Shown: one piece after another, positions 42,924 through 51,896 of the stretch
Layout of the letters: every line of letters begins with the position of its first letter
How positions within the stretch are numbered: position 1 is the first letter of the stretch
DNA from: Sphingobacterium composti
GTDB lineage: Bacteria; Bacteroidota; Bacteroidia; Sphingobacteriales; Sphingobacteriaceae
Length of the DNA stretch: 64,000 nucleotides
Direction of reading: 5' to 3'
Assembly: GCF_009829075.1 (NCBI RefSeq)
Contig: NZ_WUQZ01000002.1
Span: 211,959 to 275,958 of the forward strand
Translations under genes and position numbers: made by a program
Notes under the pieces: generated by a model
Told to the model about the DNA's origin: nothing
What the model saw: only the letters and a program-made list of their open reading frames with translations
The model's database searches: none

Positions 42924-45644
42924 TTATTTAACGAGCATTTTGGTAAAATCCCACGACAATTTCAACATATAATATCGACGAATCGTATCGTAGCGTCTCT
43001 GCATGAAAATAGAATTTGTCTGCATTCTTGAATAACCTATGTTTTTATTAAGTACATCATTTATCACGAAATCTAAAATCAATGATTCATTTTTCAAGAA
43101 TTTCTTACTCACACCTGGGTGTATCAAGAAGCGTTCAATTTTTTGGTCAAAAGCTGCTGTTGGTGCCTCATAAGAATAATCATAGTTCGTGTAAACTTTA
43201 AATGTCTTTGTGAAGAAATATTCTACACTTCCACCAGAAGTAAAGACAAAACCGTTATTATCTTGATCTGGACTTAGGTTCGAAGTCATTTGACGATATT
43301 GCGGGGTGAAACGTGTAGAGAAGTTAAATCCTGTTTTTGTTTCTCTCTTGATTTCATACGCCAAAGAATAATTTTGCGAGTTTATTTCGTTGGCTTCACC
43401 ATTCACAAAATTATTATTTCTAGAGATGGTGAATGCTGGAGAAATAGAATTTTCTACGGCAAGTTCTTTATGCAATCTGAAAAAGTATCCTGAATATACG
43501 CTCCAATTCAAATTATTTTTTCCATTAACATTATCCCAACGGTAATAATTTACGCCACCATCTGTAGTAATATTTTGTACTATGGGATCTTTGGTCAAGC
43601 TAAATGAACTTCCCAAATACTTAAATTGATTGGACAAAATATTGAAACTATGGTAAAATGCATCAATTGAATTAGTAAAAGCAGGATTCAAATTTTCATT
43701 TCCAATATATTGATTTAACAGATCCGAGTTATTCAGAATTGGTTGGATCTGATTTAGCGTTGGTAATTGATTTTTACCATTATATGTTACACGCAAGCTT
43801 TTAGAATTCGAGATTTTATAACGTGTCTCCAAACTAGGATTATAGGTAAAGAAATTTCTTTTTATCGAGTTGTTAGAATAATTATTTACCTGTTGCAACT
43901 GATCGTCATTAAAATTGTTAGTCAAATTCACATTTAACTTTTCTGTATTATAAATAAGCGCAAGTTTATAATTATTACTAAATCTGGTATAATCGTAATT
44001 GCCACTGAAACTCTCATCCAAATCATTATATGCATTAGCCACACCTTTATTGAATGACTCTATCAACGATTCATTAGAAATACGATTCAAATCATAACCA
44101 ATAGCCATATTAAATACTTTGGAAAGCGGCTCTGTATACGTAATACCTCCTAAAATATTACTCAAGCGTTGATCTGTTACTTTAAATTGATCAGTATTGA
44201 TTGTATCCTTAATACCATTATCCGTATATATTAATGTAGAATTTAAAAACCCTTGTCCTGTTGTTTCTTCATTATTTGCACCTATATTCAAAGACAAAGA
44301 TCTTCCTGCCTTTAGGAATTTTTTAGTATAAAGCGCAGTAAAGCCCATGTCATTTATCTTATGATCTTTATCTTCCTGGCTCATATTACTTGATAATAGA
44401 TCTTGATTTGCGGTGAAATTTTGTGAATTAACAATATCATTACTCCATAACATTTTCTTGGCTGCTCTACCTGTCACAAGTAATTGATTCAATGAATCAA
44501 TTTTTGTATCCAATCTGAAATTGATGCGATGTTGATCGTTATCTGTGTCTACTTTTTTATTTGTAATACTATTAATTACTCCTGACATGATTGTCTCTTC
44601 ATTACCATCGGCTTGCAACTTCCCATACTTGTAACTTAGATTCAACTGGTATTTATCCCTTTTCCAACGATCATTAAAATTTACACCCGAATTAATTACA
44701 CGAGGAATACCTACGACTCCTTGACCAGAAAATGGATCATTCACAACCATTCTTCCTCCATCGAAAGAAGCATCCACATCCACACCAAATTTCTGTGCGT
44801 CTTCCCAATTCAATGAAGTAGTTCCATTATTTCCAAATAAACCATATAAAGAGATTTTTTGCGAACCTTTGAATCTATTCAACATCAACTGTCCCATATA
44901 ATACTCGTCTGTACCAGCTCCAGCCAAAGCCTTACCAAACATGCCATGCTTAGCGTCTTCTTTCAACTGTACGTTAATCGTTTGTTCTCGCACACCGTCA
45001 TCTACTCCGGTACGTTCTGACTGATCAGACTTTTTCTCATACACCTGCACTTTGTCCACCATATCTGATCGGATATTACGTGTAACTAATGTTGGATCAT
45101 TGCCAAAAAATTCCTCCCCATCTACTAATACTTTTTGTACAGTTTTTCCTTGTGCGGTAATTTTTCCTGAGGCATCGACCGTAATACCTGGTAATACTTT
45201 CAACAAGTCCTCTACTTTCGCATTCTTTTCTACGGTAAATTGCGAAGCATCATATTCTGTTGTATCCCCCTTGATAGTAATAGCTGCACGTCTTTTCACT
45301 ACCACCTCTTCGATCAAATGAGCAACACTAGAAAGTAATATTTCACCTAAATCAGTGTTACTATCAGAGGCATTAATCTCTTGAAAAAAATCTGCATATT
45401 TAGGATAAGATACCATTACAAGGTGATCGCCCTGTGAAGGCTTTTTAAATTCAAAATAGCCATCTCCATCCGCACGCGTATAATCAACCAATAATGAGTC
45501 TTTAGCCTGCACAAGCATAATCGTAGCGTTTTTTAGTTTTACTTTATCAGTAATATCAAGTACGCGACCCGAAATTTTACTTTGTGCATAACTATTGAAG
45601 ATGAATCCAAAAAACGTCAATAAAATAAGGAATGTACCCTTCAT
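42924..45644 (-). CDS. Outer-membrane beta-barrel protein, TonB-receptor-like, paired with GLPGLI protein
   Basis: 906 residues. Signal peptide (MKGTFLILLTFFGFIFNSYAQ), carboxypeptidase-regulatory-like domain (about 22-105, KISGRVLDITDKVKLKNATI), plug-like domain (about 115-225, with VEDLLKVLPGITVDASG and VLVDGEEFFGNDP), then a long beta-barrel. Same architecture as the protein at 4616-7303, with similar plug motifs but diverged barrels. It forms a two-gene operon with the GLPGLI gene. Substrate unknown. Ten-base direct repeats lie upstream at 45766 and 45787. Confidence 0.85.
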   Translation of the reverse strand: MKGTFLILLTFFGFIFNSYAQSKISGRVLDITDKVKLKNATIMLVQAKDSLLVDYTRADGDGYFEFKKPSQGDHLVMVSYPKYADFFQEINASDSNTDLGEILLSSVAHLIEEVVVKRRAAITIKGDTTEYDASQFTVEKNAKVEDLLKVLPGITVDASGKITAQGKTVQKVLVDGEEFFGNDPTLVTRNIRSDMVDKVQVYEKKSDQSERTGVDDGVREQTINVQLKEDAKHGMFGKALAGAGTDEYYMGQLMLNRFKGSQKISLYGLFGNNGTTSLNWEDAQKFGVDVDASFDGGRMVVNDPFSGQGVVGIPRVINSGVNFNDRWKRDKYQLNLSYKYGKLQADGNEETIMSGVINSITNKKVDTDNDQHRINFRLDTKIDSLNQLLVTGRAAKKMLWSNDIVNSQNFTANQDLLSSNMSQEDKDHKINDMGFTALYTKKFLKAGRSLSLNIGANNEETTGQGFLNSTLIYTDNGIKDTINTDQFKVTDQRLSNILGGITYTEPLSKVFNMAIGYDLNRISNESLIESFNKGVANAYNDLDESFSGNYDYTRFSNNYKLALIYNTEKLNVNLTNNFNDDQLQQVNNYSNNSIKRNFFTYNPSLETRYKISNSKSLRVTYNGKNQLPTLNQIQPILNNSDLLNQYIGNENLNPAFTNSIDAFYHSFNILSNQFKYLGSSFSLTKDPIVQNITTDGGVNYYRWDNVNGKNNLNWSVYSGYFFRLHKELAVENSISPAFTISRNNNFVNGEANEINSQNYSLAYEIKRETKTGFNFSTRFTPQYRQMTSNLSPDQDNNGFVFTSGGSVEYFFTKTFKVYTNYDYSYEAPTAAFDQKIERFLIHPGVSKKFLKNESLILDFVINDVLNKNIGYSRMQTNSIFMQRRYDTIRRYYMLKLSWDFTKMLVK

Positions 45645-45765
45645 AGAATAATTAGTTAGAAAAATTTACTATAAAATAAAAAATTAGGTGTTTTTGCATA
45701 TTCTTTACAAAGAAAATATTCTTAATTGACTTATTTGCATGAAATTTTGTTAATTAATTATAATC

Positions 45766-45796
45766 ATCGGTAAAACCCGAATTTCAATCGGTAAAA
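45766..45796. repeat. Two 10-bp direct repeats in a divergent promoter region
   Basis: ATCGGTAAAA occurs at 45766-45775 and 45787-45796, start-to-start distance 21 bp (two helical turns). They lie between the divergent barrel/GLPGLI operon and the M20 dipeptidase gene. This is the geometry of a dimeric regulator, such as a LytTR-type protein, binding direct repeats. Confidence 0.45.
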
Positions 45797-45871
45797 GAAA
45801 CCTTTTTAATTGTTGAATACCATTTAAGTTATTAGACTTTGGCAATGAAAGGTTATTACGCAAATATTCCC

Positions 45872-45879
45872 TACTTTTG
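45872..45879 (+). promoter_or_regulatory. -7 box for the M20 dipeptidase gene
   Basis: TACTTTTG fits TAnnTTTG. It lies only 16 bp before ATG 45896, implying a very short leader and ruling out the upstream TTG start at 45839. Confidence 0.5.
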
Positions 45880-45895
45880 TAAAAACGTTTTTATA

Positions 45896-47266
45896 ATGCA
45901 AAACATCAAAGAATATGTAGAAGCGAACAAAGATCGCTTCTTAGAAGAATTATTTGAATTATTGCGCTTTCCATCAGTAAGTGCTGACCCTCAATATAAA
46001 GAAGGCGTGTTAAATACGGCTGAATTCGTAGCTCAAAAATTAAAAGATGCTGGTGCGGATAATGTAGAAATCTGCCCTACAGCAGGCTACCCTATTGTAT
46101 ATGGGGAGAAAATTTTTGACGCTTCTTTACCAACTGTATTGGTATACGGTCACTACGACGTACAACCTGCAGACCCATTAGAACTGTGGGATACCCCTCC
46201 ATTCGAACCTACAGTACGTGATGGCAAAATCTACGCACGTGGTGCTGCGGATGACAAAGGTCAATTCTACATGCACGTGAAAGCTTTTGAATACATGGTT
46301 CGTGAGAATCAATTAGCTTGTAACGTGAAGTTCATGATCGAAGGTGAAGAGGAAGTGGGTTCAGAAAACTTAGGAATATTTGTAGCAGCAAATAAAGAGC
46401 GTTTGAAAGCTGACGTAATCGTTATTTCTGATACATCAATGATCAGCTTGGAGAATCCTTCATTAGAAACTGGTCTTCGTGGTCTTTCTTATGTAGAAGT
46501 AGAAGTAACAGGCCCAAATCGTGACTTACACTCAGGTGTATATGGTGGTGCTGTGGGTAATCCAGCTACAATTTTAGCACAATTGATTGCTTCTCTTCAC
46601 GATGAAAACAATCACATCACTATTCCTGGTTTCTATGATGATGTGTTAGAATTGACTCCAGAAGAGAGAAAAGCATTAAATGAAGCTCCATTTGATATTG
46701 AAGAATACAAATCTGATTTAGGTGTTGGTGAATTGTGGGGAGAAAAAGGCTTTACACCAATCGAACATACAGGTATACGTCCTACTTTGGAGGTAAATGG
46801 TATTTGGGGTGGATATATTGGCGAAGGTGCTAAGACGGTTTTACCTTCAAAAGCTTACGCTAAAATATCAATGCGTTTAGTACCTAATCAAAATTCAGAA
46901 CGTATTACACAATTATTCAAAAATCACTTCGAAGGTATCGCTCCGAAATCGGTAAAAGTAGAAGTAAAACCGCATCATGGTGGCGAACCTGTTGTTACGC
47001 CTACAGATAGCATTGCATACAAAGCGGCTGAGAAAGCTTTAGAAGAAGCTTTCAATAAAAAACCTATTCCTACTCGTGGTGGTGGTTCGATTCCAATCGT
47101 AGCATTATTCGAAAAAGAATTAGGAATCAAAACTGTATTGATGGGCTTTGGTTTAGATAGTGATAATTTGCACTCTCCAAACGAGAAATACGGCATCGAA
47201 AACTATTTGAAAGGTATCGAAACTATTCCATTGTTTCACAAATACTACGCTGAATTAAGCAAATAG
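45896..47266 (+). CDS. M20-family dipeptidase/carboxypeptidase
   Basis: 456 residues from ATG 45896. Cytosolic di-zinc peptidase with all expected ligands: GHYDVQPAD (His and catalytic Asp), GAADDKGQ (bridging Asp), EGEEEVGS (catalytic Glu and ligand Glu), ISDTSM (Asp) and the C-terminal LHSPNEKYGIENY (His). The internal dimerisation domain is present. The PepV/CPG2-like group with GHYDVQP is usually a dipeptidase; this could consume dipeptides made by the S46 peptidase encoded about 4 kb upstream, an inference only. Confidence 0.92.
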   Translation: MQNIKEYVEANKDRFLEELFELLRFPSVSADPQYKEGVLNTAEFVAQKLKDAGADNVEICPTAGYPIVYGEKIFDASLPTVLVYGHYDVQPADPLELWDTPPFEPTVRDGKIYARGAADDKGQFYMHVKAFEYMVRENQLACNVKFMIEGEEEVGSENLGIFVAANKERLKADVIVISDTSMISLENPSLETGLRGLSYVEVEVTGPNRDLHSGVYGGAVGNPATILAQLIASLHDENNHITIPGFYDDVLELTPEERKALNEAPFDIEEYKSDLGVGELWGEKGFTPIEHTGIRPTLEVNGIWGGYIGEGAKTVLPSKAYAKISMRLVPNQNSERITQLFKNHFEGIAPKSVKVEVKPHHGGEPVVTPTDSIAYKAAEKALEEAFNKKPIPTRGGGSIPIVALFEKELGIKTVLMGFGLDSDNLHSPNEKYGIENYLKGIETIPLFHKYYAELSK

Positions 47267-47288
47267 TAAACAGCACACAATATTATAA

Positions 47289-47326
47289 GCAATAGGTCTA
47301 GAAAATTTCTAGACCTATTATTTTTC
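47289..47326 (+). terminator. Terminator after the M20 dipeptidase gene
   Basis: AATAGGTCTAGA (47291-47302) with TCTAGACCTATT (47308-47319), a 12-bp stem, then ATTTTTC. Confidence 0.85.
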
Positions 47327-47370
47327 TATATATTCGTTTATAAATCCAAACTTGAAGTTTAAATTTTTAT

Positions 47371-48117
47371 ATGATAAGAATTCTTAGAAAAGCGCATACA
47401 TACTTATACTTAGGTGCAGTTCTTCTGTTTTTTATCCCTTTCTATCCCTTTCTTTATTTTTTCACACAAAACCCTAATAAATATTTCAATCAGATTGTAT
47501 TCTGCCGTAAATGGATTAGTTTATTATCAACTGGTATTGTAGGTATCCGTTTTCATGTGGAATATGAAGAAGAAGAAGTCGACTGGAGCAAACCCTATAT
47601 CATTTGCCCTAACCACACCTCGATATTAGATATTACTGCGCTTACTTTTCTATGCCCCCAACCTTTTTCTTTTATGGGAAAAGTTGAACTTCTGGAAAAT
47701 CCCGTAACAGCTGTATTTTTCAAAAGCATCGACATCACTGTAGACCGCAAAAGCAAAATTTCCGCATTCAAGGCATTTAAAAAAGCAGATGAAAGATTGA
47801 AAGAAGGTAAATCAATAGTCATATTCCCTGAAGGAAAAATTGATGACGAATACCCTCCTCGCCTACATGAATTCAAGTCTGGTTCTTTCAGATTAGCAAT
47901 TGACAATAAGATTCAAATTCTACCTGTCGTCATAAAAGACGCTTGGCGAATTTTATGGGATGGCGGAATGACATATGGTTCAAGACCAGGCGTAGTACAC
48001 ATCAAAGTTTCAAAACCTATTGACACCGAAAAACTTACACCTCTACAACTTGATGAATTACAACATGTTGTCTTTGAAAAAATGCAACAGCATTGGCTTG
48101 AATCTAACGACGTGTAA
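47371..48117 (+). CDS. plsC: 1-acyl-sn-glycerol-3-phosphate acyltransferase
   Basis: Adds the second acyl chain in phosphatidic acid synthesis, at the inner membrane. 248 residues. A hydrophobic N-terminal segment (about 10-32) precedes the catalytic HX4D motif in CPNHTSILDI near 90, and the substrate motif FPEGKID near 155. The latter replaces the more usual EGTR, but Lys conserves the positive charge. Family paralogues acylate other lipids, for example ornithine lipids, so PlsC is the most likely of several possibilities. Confidence 0.82.
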   Translation: MIRILRKAHTYLYLGAVLLFFIPFYPFLYFFTQNPNKYFNQIVFCRKWISLLSTGIVGIRFHVEYEEEEVDWSKPYIICPNHTSILDITALTFLCPQPFSFMGKVELLENPVTAVFFKSIDITVDRKSKISAFKAFKKADERLKEGKSIVIFPEGKIDDEYPPRLHEFKSGSFRLAIDNKIQILPVVIKDAWRILWDGGMTYGSRPGVVHIKVSKPIDTEKLTPLQLDELQHVVFEKMQQHWLESNDV

Positions 48118-48169
48118 ATCAATAAAAAGCTTGTCTTTACAGATTAAAACAATTTGATAAATATTTGAC

Positions 48170-48199
48170 TTGTTTATATTAAATATTATACTATTTTTG
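48170..48199 (+). promoter_or_regulatory. Consensus promoter for the DUF2795 gene
   Basis: TTG (48170-48172), 19-bp spacer, TATTTTTG (48192-48199): a full match to the Bacteroidota sigma-A promoter. The ATG is 29 bp downstream of the -7 box. Confidence 0.75.
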
Positions 48200-48228
48200 C
48201 GAAAAGTGAAATTTAAAATTGTAAGACT

Positions 48229-48450
48229 ATGTATTGGACTCTAGAATTAGCATCACATTTAGAAGATGCACCATGGCCTGCAACAAAAGATGAATTAATC
48301 GACTATGCAATTCGTTCTGGTGCTCCTGTAGAAGTAATAGAAAATCTTCAAGCTTTGGAAGATGATGGCGAGCCTTACGAGAATATCGAAGAGATTTGGC
48401 CAGATTATCCAACGAAAGATGACTTCTTTTTCAATGAAGACGAGTATTAA
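48229..48450 (+). CDS. DUF2795 small acidic protein
   Basis: 73 residues, strongly acidic. MYWTLELASHLEDAPWPATKDELIDYAIRSG matches the DUF2795 pattern (LE-AP-WPATK-ELIDYA--), followed by PVEVIENLQALEDDGEPYENI and an acidic end. It is a widespread short cytosolic protein in Bacteroidota of unknown function. It has its own consensus promoter and terminator, so it is a well-expressed monocistronic gene. Confidence 0.88.
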   Translation: MYWTLELASHLEDAPWPATKDELIDYAIRSGAPVEVIENLQALEDDGEPYENIEEIWPDYPTKDDFFFNEDEY

Positions 48451-48458
48451 TCAAGTAT

Positions 48459-48490
48459 AAAAATCGCACTCTTTAAGTAGTGCGATTTTT
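48459..48490 (+). terminator. Terminator after the DUF2795 gene
   Basis: 12-bp perfect stem, AAAAATCGCACT (48459-48470) with AGTGCGATTTTT (48479-48490), 8-nt loop. Confidence 0.88.
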
Positions 48491-48540
48491 ATTTTGTCCT
48501 AAACTACAGTATTTCATATTTCTGTTAAACGATTTTCGAT

Positions 48541-48548
48541 TACCTTTG
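48541..48548 (+). promoter_or_regulatory. -7 box upstream of the exported barrel protein gene
   Basis: TACCTTTG fits TAnnTTTG, 22 bp before the ATG at 48571; no TTG at standard spacing. Confidence 0.45.
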
Positions 48549-48570
48549 TCTCTATTAGAAAACAAAAGGT

Positions 48571-49512
48571 ATGCAAAAGTCAGTTTGGATTAGCTTCTTC
48601 ATATTATTGATTGCAAATAGTACGTATGCACAAAATTTTCCCATTAATGAAAAGCTCAACAATTCTACTCTTAGCATCCAACCCAAAGTAGGCTATTCAA
48701 TTTCAAAGACTACATTTAATATTTCAGGTAATGAACTTGGCAAGAATCCTAATATACTTTCAGAACTGATTTGGGATCCTACAAATGCTTTGGAATTTGG
48801 GCTAGAAATGAAATTATCCCATAAAAAATTCGTTTTAAACGGGGAAATCCTTTTAAATAAAAACTTGAGTGGCAACGTAACAGACTTTGATTACGATGGT
48901 GATAACCGTACACAACCTTACACACAATTATACCTAAGTAATCATAAAGGCACAGGTCTTTCCATCAAAGTTCAGCCTGGGATTGACTGGAGTACGCAAG
49001 AAAACCTATCCTTTGTTACCTACTTAAGTTTTAATCATACCAGTCGTAGTTTGTATTTATTAAACGATAAGAATCGGAGAAGCAATGATAGAAACTATTT
49101 ACCTGGACTCAATTCGTATTATAAATATAAATTCCCTAATTACGGTGTAGGTATGGCAATGGATTATGGGATTAACGAAAATTGGTCTACACAAATAGCC
49201 GTTGAAGGTTATATTTCCAAATATTACGCATATGGTAACTGGAATTTGATTGAAGATTTCGAGAAGCCTATTAGTTATGAACATAAAGGGAATGGGCAAA
49301 AGTTCTTCGCAACTGCTGGTTTTGCCTATGCACTATCGCCAAATTTAGGAATAGGTATGCAATATAGTTTTGGACATTTCAATTTACAAAATGGTAAAGA
49401 CTATCTTTATACATATTCGGAAGGTACAAAAAGAACAAGACTAAACGATGCGAATGAAACAAAACATTCTTTTCTCTTGAACTTACGCTACAGTTTGCCA
49501 TTTGGCAATTAA
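48571..49512 (+). CDS. Putative outer-membrane beta-barrel protein of unknown function
   Basis: 313 residues. Signal peptide MQKSVWISFFILLIANSTYAQ, then alternating polar/hydrophobic strands rich in Tyr, Asn, Gly and Phe, with repeated motifs such as LEFGLEMKLSHKKFVLNGEIL, LGIGMQYSFGHFNL and a C-terminal LLNLRYSLPFG. The pattern suggests a barrel of about 12 strands. No catalytic motif or known family was recognised. A small exported protein gene follows 40 bp downstream and may be co-transcribed. Confidence 0.6.
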   Translation: MQKSVWISFFILLIANSTYAQNFPINEKLNNSTLSIQPKVGYSISKTTFNISGNELGKNPNILSELIWDPTNALEFGLEMKLSHKKFVLNGEILLNKNLSGNVTDFDYDGDNRTQPYTQLYLSNHKGTGLSIKVQPGIDWSTQENLSFVTYLSFNHTSRSLYLLNDKNRRSNDRNYLPGLNSYYKYKFPNYGVGMAMDYGINENWSTQIAVEGYISKYYAYGNWNLIEDFEKPISYEHKGNGQKFFATAGFAYALSPNLGIGMQYSFGHFNLQNGKDYLYTYSEGTKRTRLNDANETKHSFLLNLRYSLPFGN

Positions 49513-49552
49513 TCTTTTCACCATTATCTAAGTCGAATCCAAAAAACAAAAT

Positions 49553-50005
49553 ATGCGCATACTGTTTATACTGCTCTTTTCTTTTCAAAGTATTTTTGTT
49601 TTTGGACAAGATTCAACCTCTATCAAAAAAGATGATGTAGAGATCATAAAAGAGTTTATCCAGGACTTGGCTAATGATGATATTAGAGTTGATGTGATCT
49701 TGAGTAAATACGTGATTATTGAAAATCCTAATGAAGAATTGTACGATTACCTAGAAGTAAGTTTGGATGAAATACGCATCAATCTGATGAGTAAAAAGAT
49801 TGAAGATATCCAATATATTCCTTATGCTAAAATGCCACGCAAAGATGTACGTGATATTGATTTGGAAGATTTTGACAGTTCACGAATTTACTTTTTGTAT
49901 TATAGAAATCGGCAAGTAGCGGCCATCTACTTAGAACAAGATAAAATCGCGTCATTTACGCTGGTTTCCAAAGGAAATAACAAAGCACATTTTGTGTTGT
50001 ATTAA
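49553..50005 (+). CDS. Exported protein of unknown function
   Basis: 150 residues with a Sec signal peptide (MRILFILLFSFQSIFVFGQ) and no lipobox Cys. The mature part is mixed alpha/beta and acidic at the start, with DDVEIIKEFIQDLANDDIRVD and a C-terminal strand region RNRQVAAIYLEQDKIASFTLV. No family recognised. It precedes the trp attenuator region but has no visible link to it. Confidence 0.6.
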   Translation: MRILFILLFSFQSIFVFGQDSTSIKKDDVEIIKEFIQDLANDDIRVDVILSKYVIIENPNEELYDYLEVSLDEIRINLMSKKIEDIQYIPYAKMPRKDVRDIDLEDFDSSRIYFLYYRNRQVAAIYLEQDKIASFTLVSKGNNKAHFVLY

Positions 50006-50027
50006 AATTAATTTTTCACAAAAACTC

Positions 50028-50058
50028 TTGACATTATTAAAAAGATAATATAGATTTG
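50028..50058 (+). promoter_or_regulatory. trp operon promoter
   Basis: TTG (50028-50030, within CTTGACA), 20-bp spacer, TAGATTTG (50051-50058), a full Bacteroidota promoter. Expected transcription start about 50062-50065, only 11-14 nt before the leader peptide ATG. Confidence 0.78.
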
Positions 50059-50075
50059 TTAGCAACAATTTAATA

Positions 50076-50123
50076 ATGAATAAATTTGTATCAAATAAAG
50101 CATGGTGGTGGCACAACAATTAA
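50076..50123 (+). CDS. trpL: trp operon leader peptide, 15 codons with three tandem Trp
   Basis: ATG at 50076, TAA at 50121-50123, translating to MNKFVSNKAWWWHNN. Three consecutive TGG codons (50103-50111) lie four codons from the end. It sits just downstream of a consensus promoter and just upstream of alternative RNA hairpins and an intrinsic terminator, all ahead of trpD. This is the layout of a ribosome-mediated transcription attenuator: stalling at Trp codons when charged tRNA-Trp is scarce would let the operon be read. It is too short for ordinary gene calling. Confidence 0.88.
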   Translation: MNKFVSNKAWWWHNN

Positions 50124-50200
50124 CGTTGTGGCAATCCCCTATTGCATAAATTTGTATACAATCAAAATATAATAGGCTTGCCAATAAGGTGAGCCTTTTT
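50112..50200 (+). promoter_or_regulatory. trp attenuator: pause hairpin, antiterminator and terminator
   Basis: Region 1:2 pairs CACAAC (50112-50117) with GTTGTG (50125-50130). Antiterminator 2:3 pairs 50129-50134 with 50178-50183 (TGGCAA/TTGCCA) and 50138-50143 with 50171-50176 (CCTATT/AATAGG), separated by a small internal loop. Terminator 3:4 pairs 50174-50182 with 50188-50196, nine pairs including two G-U, loop AATAA, followed by TTTT to 50200. Antiterminator and terminator share 50174-50183 and exclude each other. A ribosome stalled on the Trp codons leaves segment 2 free; one at the stop codon would cover it. Confidence 0.82.
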
Positions 50201-50251
50201 ATTTGGCAATAACCTAAACTTATAAAAAACAAATATTCAGACCGAATCAGT

Positions 50252-51238
50252 ATGAAAGAAATATTAAGGCATTTATTTGAATACAAATCTTTCTCACGTA
50301 AGGAAGCATACGAGATCCTAACGAATATTGCGACTGGAAAATACGACACACACCAAATTGCTGCATTTATGACGGCATATGGCATGCGAAGCATACGTGT
50401 AGAAGAATTGGGTGGTTTTCGCGATGCGATGTACGACCTGTGTCTGAAAATGGATTTTCAAGGTTATGATTTGATTGATATGTGCGGTACAGGTGGTGAT
50501 GGCAAGAATACCTTTAATATTTCGACTTTAGCTTCTTTTGTTGTGGCTGGGGCAGGTTATAAAGTCGCCAAGCATGGTAACGTAGGCGTATCATCGGGTT
50601 GTGGTTCTTCAAATGTGATGGAATATCTAGGTTACCAATTTACTAACGACAAAGAAACCTTACAAAGACAATTGGACGAAGCAAATATTTGTTTCTTGCA
50701 TGCTCCACTATTCCATCCTGCGATGAAAACGGTAGCGCCGATTCGTCGTGCTTTAGGAATTAAAACGTTCTTTAATATGTTGGGACCTTTGACTAATCCA
50801 GCAAATCCGAAATTTCAATCTGTTGGGGTTTTCTCGTTAGAATTAGCTCGTTTATACGGCTATTTATTTCAAAATACTGAAAAACAATATAGTATAATTC
50901 ATGCTTTGGATGGTTATGACGAAATATCTTTAACAGGAGACTTTAAAGTCATCAATAATCAAGGAGAAAACTATTATTCGGTAGATGAAATTGGTTTTGA
51001 AGCTGTAAAAGCAGAAGATTTAGCTGGAGGTGATAATGTAGAAGAAGCATCGAGAATATTCAGAACAATCATTGAAGGTAAAGGAAATACCGTTCAAAAT
51101 AATGTCGTATTGACGAATGCAGCTTTTGCAATTAAAACTTTCCATCCAGAAAAATCGTTTGGAGATTGTTACTACGAAGCCGAAGAATCTTTGTTAGGAT
51201 TAAAAGCTTTGGATAGCTTGAAGAAATTGACAAAATAG
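50252..51238 (+). CDS. trpD: Anthranilate phosphoribosyltransferase
   Basis: Joins anthranilate and PRPP in tryptophan synthesis. 328 residues. The PRPP/Mg site appears as MCGTGGDGKNTFNISTLASF near residues 76-95, followed by KVAKHGNVGVSSGCGSSNVMEYLG and HPAMKTVAPIRRALGIKTFFNMLGPLTNP. It is not fused to TrpG. It is the first structural gene after the attenuator, followed by trpF after 22-37 bp depending on the trpF start. Confidence 0.97.
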   Translation: MKEILRHLFEYKSFSRKEAYEILTNIATGKYDTHQIAAFMTAYGMRSIRVEELGGFRDAMYDLCLKMDFQGYDLIDMCGTGGDGKNTFNISTLASFVVAGAGYKVAKHGNVGVSSGCGSSNVMEYLGYQFTNDKETLQRQLDEANICFLHAPLFHPAMKTVAPIRRALGIKTFFNMLGPLTNPANPKFQSVGVFSLELARLYGYLFQNTEKQYSIIHALDGYDEISLTGDFKVINNQGENYYSVDEIGFEAVKAEDLAGGDNVEEASRIFRTIIEGKGNTVQNNVVLTNAAFAIKTFHPEKSFGDCYYEAEESLLGLKALDSLKKLTK

Positions 51239-51275
51239 CTTATTCTTAGACAGGCTCAGCATGACAGTTAAATAC

Positions 51276-51896
51276 ATGAAAAAAGATTTAAAAATAAAGG
51301 TTTGTGGAATGCGAGATGCAGATAATATCCGTCAACTTGTGACCTTCCCTATTGATTATATTGGTTTTATATTTTATGCTAAGTCTGCAAGATTTGTTTC
51401 AGAAAACCCTGAGATTAATATCCCCCATTCTATCAAAAAAGTTGGTGTTTTTGTCAATTCTTCTAAGGAAGAAATAAGAGCAAAAACTAAAGAATTTGAC
51501 TTGCAAGTTGTACAATTACATGGCGATGAGTCGCCAGAATTCTGTCAAGAAATAAAAGATTTAGGTATTGAAACTTTCAAAGCTTTTGGGATAGATGAAG
51601 ATTTCGATTGGACAACTATCGCTGCTTATGAAGACAAAGTAGATTATTTTCTTTTTGACACCAAAAGCAAACAATATGGCGGCACAGGTCAAACCTTCAA
51701 ATGGGAGAAATTAAAAGATTATCCTTATCAAACACCTTACTGGTTAAGTGGTGGAATTTCGTTAGACAATATCGAAGAAGCTGCAAGTTTTGAAGACAAC
51801 AGATTATATGGTTTGGATTTAAATTCTAAATTTGAAATCGAACCTGCATTAAAAAATATACAATCGTTAACACAAGCAATCTCTATTATAAAATGA
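51276..51896 (+). CDS. trpF: Phosphoribosylanthranilate isomerase
   Basis: Amadori rearrangement of phosphoribosylanthranilate; TIM barrel. About 206 residues from ATG 51276 ([18 protein letters not shown]), with the catalytic Cys in KVCGMRD. An ATG at 51261 would add five residues and is not excluded. Other motifs are [38 protein letters not shown] and the C-terminal [16 protein letters not shown], a variant of the usual DVSSGVE motif. The stop overlaps the trpB start by 4 nt, indicating translational coupling. Confidence 0.95.
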   Translation: MKKDLKIKVCGMRDADNIRQLVTFPIDYIGFIFYAKSARFVSENPEINIPHSIKKVGVFVNSSKEEIRAKTKEFDLQVVQLHGDESPEFCQEIKDLGIETFKAFGIDEDFDWTTIAAYEDKVDYFLFDTKSKQYGGTGQTFKWEKLKDYPYQTPYWLSGGISLDNIEEAASFEDNRLYGLDLNSKFEIEPALKNIQSLTQAISIIK

